Notes under the pieces: model-generated | Seen by the model: only the letters and a program-made list of their open reading frames with translations | Databases searched by the model: none | Told to the model about the DNA's origin: nothing | Made by a program: the position numbers and the translations under genes | Shown: positions 58,720 through 64,000 of the stretch, in pieces | How positions within the stretch are numbered: the first letter of the stretch is position 1 | Layout: every line of letters starts with the position of its first letter | DNA from: Symbiodinium sp. CCMP2592 | Taxonomy: Eukaryota; Sar; Dinophyceae; Suessiales; Symbiodiniaceae | Assembly (NCBI GenBank): GCA_905221615.1 | Contig: CAJNDT010003279.1 | Coordinates: forward strand, 154,501 to 218,500 | DNA: 64,000 nt | Direction of reading: 5' to 3'

Positions 58720-59076
58720 TCAGGCTGAGTTTTCAGACTCCTCTTCCTCATGCTCCTCTTCTTCAGCCACTTCCTGCTGGGAATCCCCATGCACATCTTC
58801 ATACTCTGCAGAGGACTGCTCGGGCACGGCAGGGAGAGCATGCTCGTCCCCGGACTCCACGATATTCATATATTCGTACTCCCTCCATGCCCTTCTGTAG
58901 TTGCTGCGACGGACATCCCTCTCATTGTACCACTTGATTGTGCATTTTGCACACCAGTGGTTCTGGTGTGCATTTTTCACTCTGCAGCAACTGGGGTCAC
59001 CGCATTCCGTGCAGGGTCCTGCACACGGGTCCATCCTCAAACGGCGGCTGCAGGCTCCTCCCATTTCAAACTGCAC
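58720..59076 (-). CDS. Small zinc-ribbon-like protein with acidic tail (118 aa)
   Basis: Complete short ORF. Residues ~17-47 hold a Cys-rich cluster, CAGPCTECGDPSCC, followed 13 residues later by CAKC, which could bind one or two zinc ions. A basic and aromatic stretch follows (WYNERDVRRSNYRRAWREYE). The last 20 residues are mostly Glu (EVAEEEEHEEEESE). No family is recognised. It shares strand with the two ORFs upstream and lies 0.4 kb after the K/Q-rich gene, so it may be a third gene of the same mobile cassette. A role in DNA or protein binding is inferred only from composition. Confidence 0.45.
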   Translation of the reverse strand: MQFEMGGACSRRLRMDPCAGPCTECGDPSCCRVKNAHQNHWCAKCTIKWYNERDVRRSNYRRAWREYEYMNIVESGDEHALPAVPEQSSAEYEDVHGDSQQEVAEEEEHEEEESENSA

Positions 59077-59501
59077 GTGTGCAGGAGCTTATAAGGATGG
59101 CCTTGGCCGCGATGCACTCGCAGTCTGTTTTTAGAGTTCGCAGCACCTTTGGCCTTGGCCGGATATCACAGCCATCGCCCGAAGACAGGCGAAGGGCAAG
59201 CTCTATAAATAATATTATAGCATTTGAGCCACATGGCGGCAGCAGATTTCACACATGATATAAGGCACATGAGACAGCATGCTTGACGACCCCCATACAT
59301 GCCCGATGACCCAGTGAAAACCCTTCGCATGCATCTGTTTCCTTGCGATGCACTCGTGTGTCAGCAGCTACTTTGCTGCATGGTATATAATGATCTATCT
59401 GTGCAGCATGCTAACCGATTTTCGGTGCAGTGCTCATGTGTGCATACACACATAGAAGCAAAAAGTTCGTTGGCATCGCTTTCGAGCCCTGCACAGCTGG
59501 C

Positions 59502-60990
59502 TTAGCAGCCGTTCTTCTTCTTCCACAGCAGAATGGCCTCTCTGTGGGCCTCTCGCTGGCACTCTACCACTTGCTGCTCCGAGAAGCCTTGCTGCTTTGC
59601 CCACGTTCCGGCTCGCTTGGACATGCGAGAAGCATAGTTCTTCTGGATGCAGCCGTCCTCCCAGACAATTTGGAACTTTCGCTTTCCATGCGAGCCTTGG
59701 GCTTGCTGCTCCTTTGCTTTGCCTTGGCCTTTCTTCGAAGCACTCTTGTCCTTGGACTTTCCTTTGCCTTTGCCCTTGCCCTTCTTCTTTGGATCTTGGC
59801 CTTGGCCATTCGTTTTTGTCTTGTTCTTGGCCAAGTTTCCTTGGCCACTCGCTGCAGCTGCAGCAGCCGGCTTCTTCAGAATCCCAGCTTTGCGATCTTT
59901 GAGCTTTCGGAACAAATCTTCGTCCTCGAGATCGTTCTCGGCAGGGAGCGACTCCGTTGCTTCGGGTTCTTCGGCTGGAGGCAGGGCCAGCTGCAAGGCC
60001 GACTGTCGCCCTGGCGAGGTCTGCTGTGTCGCAGCCGAAACCGCCTGGGCTGGGTTGCCCAGAGCAAAGCCGACCCCGGCACTGCTGCTGCTCAGGTCGC
60101 CTCCTGTGATGGAGTTCCGTCCAGGGGTCCTGCAGCAGGTATACAAATGGAAAAGCATGCATGGGCTGTGTATACAGATGCAAAACAAAGGAAAAGATAA
60201 AAGAAGCATGCAGTCCTCCTTTGCAAGATATTGGCGCCTGCAGCAAGCTGCAGCTCCCTTCGCCCACCATCCTGGATGGCATTCTGACCGCAGCCCTGGT
60301 CCAGCAGTCTTTCCAGTCGCCCGAAGCACTGCTCCATGCGGCTCTGGAACTCGTTCGCATGCTGCTCAGACACGGCGGCCTGGCCATCTGGCCTCGGCAG
60401 CCTCTGCTTCTTGTTCTTCTGCAAGAGCTTCCGTTTTCACGGATTCCCAAGATCTCTTGAAGACCTGGACCTCTTCGTAGATCTCTTCATATGTCGGCAT
60501 CTGACTGAGCTCGCCGGCTGCCAGTGCCAAGAGGAAGGCCAGGCCTTTCTTGACCGTCTGTTCTGTGAGGTTCCTCAGCCAGCTGCAGATACCTTTTCAG
60601 AAGGATTTCCAGCCTTGCCGGTGCTGGCGACTTTTCCAGCATAGACCACTCAGTGACCGTGATGAAGTTTCCCGGCTTCAGCAAGGTCTGCGGCTTGCTT
60701 TCCTCCTTTCGCTTGTTCGGCGTATATGTAGTATCTGGCGGCGGTGTTGCAGCCGTGGCCGTTGCCAGAACTTTGGCTTCAACTTTTTCAAGCAACCGTT
60801 CTGACAGGGTGCTCTCGAAGCTCAGATCCTGGATCGTCTGCTTCATCTGCATGGCTTGCCCTAACGACAGAGAGCCAAGGCTCTCCAGCCGGGTGCACCA
60901 GCTGTTCATCAAAGCATCGACCGAAGCCTTGCTCCCACTTTGTGCCCACTCGGCCATAGGGCTTAACTCGGCCTGCAACTCTCGGGCCAT
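59502..60990 (-). CDS. K/Q-rich protein of unknown function, one intron and two frame changes
   Basis: Starts at Met 60990 (MARELQAELSPMAEWAQSG). Frame a runs to about 60590; the protein-like reading then moves +1 (LRNLTEQTVKKGLAFLLALA) and near 60430 moves +1 again (NKKQRLPRPDGQAAVSEQHA). An intron of about 110 bp follows, with a GC donor near 60256 and acceptor CTGCAG before 60129. The last exon to TAA/TAG at 59502 contains KKPAAAAAASGQ, a long Lys/Gly/Gln-rich stretch (KKKGKGKGKGKSKDKSASKK) and a conserved-looking C-terminus (KRKFQIVWEDGCIQKNYASR). No domain is recognised. The two shifts may be mutations, sequencing errors or true frameshifts. The gene lies between the transposase-like gene and the zinc-ribbon gene. 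Confidence 0.4.
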
Positions 60991-61053
60991 CTCGCCGTGG
61001 CGAGATATATATAGCCGTGGCCAGAAAAGGAGAATCCAGAAGCCCCCTCTATA

Positions 61054-61095
61054 GGAGCCAAGATGCTACAACCCCACTACAGGAGCCAAAATGGC
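61054..61095 (-). repeat. Two ~28-bp direct repeats resembling the dinoflagellate spliced leader
   Basis: On the minus strand GCCATTTTGGCTCC (61095-61082) and GTAGCATCTTGGCTCC (61069-61054) repeat at 28 bp. Both resemble the core GTAGCCATTTTGGCTC of the dinoflagellate spliced leader with one or two differences. They lie 64-105 bp upstream of Met 60990. Confidence 0.4.
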
Positions 61096-61198
61096 AGCTG
61101 CATGCACATCCATGGAAAAAGAGCATGGTACAGGTCGCCTGCATGTGTGTGTACGTGCAGATTCCCAAAATCCAGGATGCATGCAGGATCAATCTTTT

Positions 61199-63280
61199 TC
61201 ATCGGAGGGAAGCAGGCAGGATGATTTGTCGTCGGCCTCCGGCCATGTCTCTCCATGTGCATGCACACAGAAAGTCTCTGCATGGCAGCAGATGCAGGCT
61301 GTCTATGCAGGAGCACTCCCCCACGAGGTCATCGCAAAGCAGAGAAGAAATGGAATGCACAACACTGTAGGCTTGCCCTGCCAGTTCCACGAATGCCCAG
61401 ACAAGGGCACACTCCAAGCAACCGTTCCCTTCAAGCAGCACCGCATCGCCACGACATATCCGTTCCCCGGAGGGCAGCCTGACTTTTTCTGCCACATGAA
61501 TCACTTGTGCCGAGGTCAGCTCCGGAATGATTTTGCGAAGTGCTGCCGCCTTCCTCCGAGAAGCTGGCTTCGGGTCCTGCAACTGCAGCATCGCTGCGAA
61601 ACAATCAGCTCTTGCCAAGCAATATAGTTCTTGTCCAAGAACTTCTCGGAGAAGACCCTGCTCGTAAGCAGAAGTCTTCTTGATGTCCTCGGCGAATCTC
61701 TTGATAGTGCGATGCTTTCTTTCGTGAGTGTAGCACTGAACCATGAAACCCCACTTTTCCAGGTGCGAACCGAAGTGGAGAAGCCAATGGAACTTGGAAT
61801 GCATGCGGTCCTGCCACTCAGCAGCATGCACTGCTTGCAAGAAATCGGAAACGTGCTTTCTCATCTGGCCGGGCGAAACCGCTCCCTCACTGCGAGCTCT
61901 CTGGCAGCATGCCACGAGTTTGTCCAGCTGCAAGAAACATTGGATCGCTTGCACTGCCTCAACATTTGCATTTGCCCTGGCGAGCTGCCTGAAGAAACAA
62001 GCCAATATTGGAGACAGTGTCAAGCCTTCGGAGGCCGTGCATTTAAAGGTCTCGGCTTCCTTGCATGCTTTTGCTCGGGACTGACCCAGCATCCCTTCGG
62101 CCTTGGCCGAGATGTTCCGGGGCAGGGTCCACTTGGCCACGTACTCGTCGGCGATTTCCCAGAGATTGGGAAACTGCTTCTGCAAAGCTTCCAAAACAAG
62201 CCAGGTCACTGTCTGGAAGACACCGGAGACCAGCAGGGTGTGCATGCTGTCGTGGCAATACTGTGAGACCGGCCGGACCAGCCATCGTTGATCCTCTTGT
62301 TGCAGCAGGGAACAACTATTATAAGTCCAGCCGGTGGCTTGCTGCCACGTGCTGAAATCTGCAGCATTCAGAAGCATCTTCTTCTCTGCCAGTTTAGCCA
62401 TGGCCTCGTGGATGGATTGGTCGGTCGCAAGCGAAAGCTTACTTTCTCGGATCTCAGAGGAACCGACCACGGGGAGCCCGCTGCTGTGCAGGATATCACA
62501 TCGTTGTGCTATTACATTCCTGCACAGCATGCACATGCGGGTGCCAGCATCCCCCTTGCAGCTCCATAGAGCTTTATGGGCACCACCGTCTTGAACGATC
62601 ATTGACAAAACCACCCGGAAGAGGACGGGCGGACCTCCTGGTCGCTGCAACGATATGCACCCGTGCTCCAGATGGTTGGCCGGCCGCATGAATATGTCTC
62701 GCAGGATTTTCGGGATCCATTGAGAGACACCTGCTTCGGCCTTGGCCATCAGGCTGGATCGGAGCAGTCCTATGCATAGCCACGACTCCTCGTGCTGCAA
62801 TGCATAGCTTCCAAGTTCTACGAACGAGGCATAGCAAGCCCAGATTTTTCTCTTCGTCTGGACTGCCAAAGGATTACCCGGCACGATCTCGTCCGTATAG
62901 AGGATCAGCCGCCATGCCGAGCTGGGGCTCGGAGGATTCTTGTCGATGCACGCCCAAAAATATTGGGCGAAGTTGCTGTCGGCATCCGAGATAGCAGCTT
63001 GCAGCAGAGCCCAAAAATCGACACTGGGTATCTGCAGCTCTGCACCATCTGTCTGCAAAAGTGACAGACGATTGAGGATCCTATTCTCTTTCAGGGGTTG
63101 CCAGGCAGCCTCGGCTATATGTTTTCTTTGTGTGAGTTCCGGGACACCCTCGTCCCGGAGAACTTTGCAAACTTCGGACAAAGCCGAGGCTGTGAGATGG
63201 GGCAATTTCCTTCTCAGAGCATTCACCTTCTGAAGCTTCGCTGGTCTTTCAGCAAAAGCATCGGTGCTGCTGGAGGCCAT
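61199..63280 (-). CDS. Putative DDE transposase-like protein (693 aa)
   Basis: Intact ORF from Met 63280. Seen: WRLILYTDEIVPGNPLAV (Asp ~130), IVQDGGAHKALWSCKGDAG followed by MCMLC (Asp ~244), YCHDSMHTLLVSGVFQ (~342), KFHWLLHFGSHLEKWG (~496), and CYTHERKHRTIKRFAED (Glu ~520). This order, an Asp in a strand, an Asp near a CxxC, a D-x-M-H motif and a late Glu in E-R-K-H, resembles CACTA/EnSpm or Plavaka-type transposases; the resemblance is my inference. I recall the Y-[ST]-D-E-[IV]-x-P-G-N-P-L motif in many dinoflagellate proteins. Residues ~1-60 are helical and may bind DNA. The 0.4-0.7 kb upstream hold the hairpin array and 22-bp repeats. Alternative: a domesticated or unclassified dinoflagellate family. 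Confidence 0.55.
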   Translation of the reverse strand: MASSSTDAFAERPAKLQKVNALRRKLPHLTASALSEVCKVLRDEGVPELTQRKHIAEAAWQPLKENRILNRLSLLQTDGAELQIPSVDFWALLQAAISDADSNFAQYFWACIDKNPPSPSSAWRLILYTDEIVPGNPLAVQTKRKIWACYASFVELGSYALQHEESWLCIGLLRSSLMAKAEAGVSQWIPKILRDIFMRPANHLEHGCISLQRPGGPPVLFRVVLSMIVQDGGAHKALWSCKGDAGTRMCMLCRNVIAQRCDILHSSGLPVVGSSEIRESKLSLATDQSIHEAMAKLAEKKMLLNAADFSTWQQATGWTYNSCSLLQQEDQRWLVRPVSQYCHDSMHTLLVSGVFQTVTWLVLEALQKQFPNLWEIADEYVAKWTLPRNISAKAEGMLGQSRAKACKEAETFKCTASEGLTLSPILACFFRQLARANANVEAVQAIQCFLQLDKLVACCQRARSEGAVSPGQMRKHVSDFLQAVHAAEWQDRMHSKFHWLLHFGSHLEKWGFMVQCYTHERKHRTIKRFAEDIKKTSAYEQGLLREVLGQELYCLARADCFAAMLQLQDPKPASRRKAAALRKIIPELTSAQVIHVAEKVRLPSGERICRGDAVLLEGNGCLECALVWAFVELAGQAYSVVHSISSLLCDDLVGECSCIDSLHLLPCRDFLCACTWRDMAGGRRQIILPASLR

Positions 63281-63380
63281 GGCCCTATATCACCACGGCA
63301 CCGCACCAACAGCAAATGCCGGAACATCTCCGTGGAGAGTTCCTTCTTCTCCCTGTGCCTGCAGCAGCAAGCAGCCACAT

Positions 63381-63472
63381 ACACGCCTCCGTGGAGGCTT
63401 CCACACGCCTCCGTGGAGGCTCCCACACGCCTCCGTGGAGGCTTCCACACGCCTCCGTGGAGGCTTCTCGCA
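63381..63472. repeat. 22-bp tandem repeat, four units with dyad core
   Basis: Units begin at 63381, 63403, 63425 and 63447. Each contains GCCTCC-GT-GGAGGC, a 6-bp inverted repeat around GT. It lies between the hairpin array and the start of the transposase-like gene. Confidence 0.9.
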
Positions 63473-63689
63473 TCCTTGGATGCTGGGTCTCCATGGCAAC
63501 AACAAACCAAGCTACAGGACGGGTGACACAACAAATGGCCCCAGGAAGGGGTGCCTGTCTGCGAACACAACTGCACCAAACCTTGTCTGTGCTCGACTCT
63601 GGGCATCTGTATGCATGCTGCACGACTGCTTGGGCCCGGCTTTCCGCTGCTCAGAGAACACATTTCGGCAGGCCCACAAAACCCCCAAA

Positions 63690-63941
63690 ATATGATATAG
63701 AAAAAACTATATCATATGAAAACAAAGTCAATCATATGATATAGTAGAAACTATATCATATGAGGCCAAAATATTACATATGATATAGAAAAACTATATC
63801 ATATGACATCTGGCCCCACAGACTTAGATGATATAGTAGAAACTATATCATATGGCCAGCGAGGCCATCATATGATATAGAATATACTATATCATATGGT
63901 TTCCTTTCAATATATATGATATAGAAAAAACTATATCATAT
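63690..63941. repeat. Six-hairpin array of the 12-mer CATATGATATAG
   Basis: Six inverted pairs of CATATGATATAG / CTATATCATATG separated by 5-6 A-rich bases, at 63690-63717, 63733-63762, 63777-63805, 63828-63854, 63869-63898 and 63914-63941. Units 2, 3 and 5 have perfect 12-bp arms; units 1, 4 and 6 have 9-11 bp. Centres are 43-49 bp apart. The sequences between hairpins differ from one another. Confidence 0.95.
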
Positions 63942-64000
63942 TTTCTACGTTTGGATAAGGTTCCAATCTTAAGGTTAACAGAAAATTATTCTTTAAAAAA

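Noticed and set aside
59434-60450. 338-codon minus-strand ORF
   Set aside because: Arg/Ser-rich reading one frame off the protein-like reading (KRKFQIVWEDG...); considered a shadow.
59430-60480. Two plus-strand ORFs of over 250 codons
   Set aside because: Antisense shadows of the K/Q-rich gene; Leu/Ala/Phe-rich mirror of Lys/Gln codons.
63690-63941. CRISPR-like array
   Set aside because: Repeats are 28-30 bp with varied 14-22 bp spacers, but the context is a eukaryotic nuclear genome, spacers are too short and there are no cas genes.
1-64000. tRNA, rRNA and snRNA genes
   Set aside because: I looked for GGTTCGANTCC-type B boxes and U6-like starts on both strands and found none convincing.

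Overview
The window looks like nuclear DNA of a dinoflagellate, most likely a Symbiodiniaceae-type alga. Reasons: two large genes can be rebuilt only with GC, GA and GT 5' splice sites, a mixture known from dinoflagellates; TTTAGGG-type telomere-like motifs are scattered through introns; every gene I can support lies on the minus strand, matching the unidirectional gene clusters described for these algae; and sparse exons sit in repeat-rich DNA. I saw no bacterial gene, rRNA, tRNA or CRISPR array. All names below come from reading translated motifs; no database search was run.

Layout. 1-7 kb: intergenic, with telomere-like and AT/GC tandem repeats. 7.0-11.3 kb: a complete eight-exon pepsin-like aspartic protease (about 386 residues). 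15.5-32.6 kb: a calcium-dependent protein kinase (CDPK) in at least 24 exons of 24-73 bp, kinase domain followed by four EF-hands, with neither terminus found. Its introns are packed with triplet microsatellites and with copies of a ~110-bp foldback element. 33-37 kb: repeats only. 37.4-45.0 kb: an APE-type non-LTR retrotransposon with ORF1, endonuclease and reverse transcriptase, C2H2 zinc fingers, a Q/K-rich segment and a C-terminal ubiquitin-specific-protease-like domain, divided among three reading frames and flanked on both sides by (TACTGC)n. 45.6-50.3 kb: a gene with a TIR-like 'SIPQ/RGWC' module followed by ankyrin repeats. One of its exons is split by a 1,072-bp retroelement that carries only a gag-like ORF and has a perfect 12-bp target duplication. 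50.4-55 kb: weak, unrecognised exons. 55.2-56.7 kb: an intronless membrane protein with a TIR-like domain. 58.7-63.3 kb: a small zinc-ribbon protein, a K/Q-rich protein with frame changes, and a 693-residue DDE-transposase-like protein. 63.69-63.94 kb: an array of six hairpins built from the 12-mer CATATGATATAG at about 44-bp spacing, just upstream of the transposase-like gene.

How it fits together. The kinase and protease are ordinary host genes swollen by repeats. The right half is dominated by three kinds of mobile DNA: a long non-LTR element, a short gag-only element, and a probable DNA transposon whose right end may be the hairpin array. The most unusual items are the hairpin array with its gene cassette, the protease-bearing retrotransposon, the exon-splitting gag-only element, and the intron-dwelling foldback family, one copy of which is flanked by a 21-bp direct repeat.
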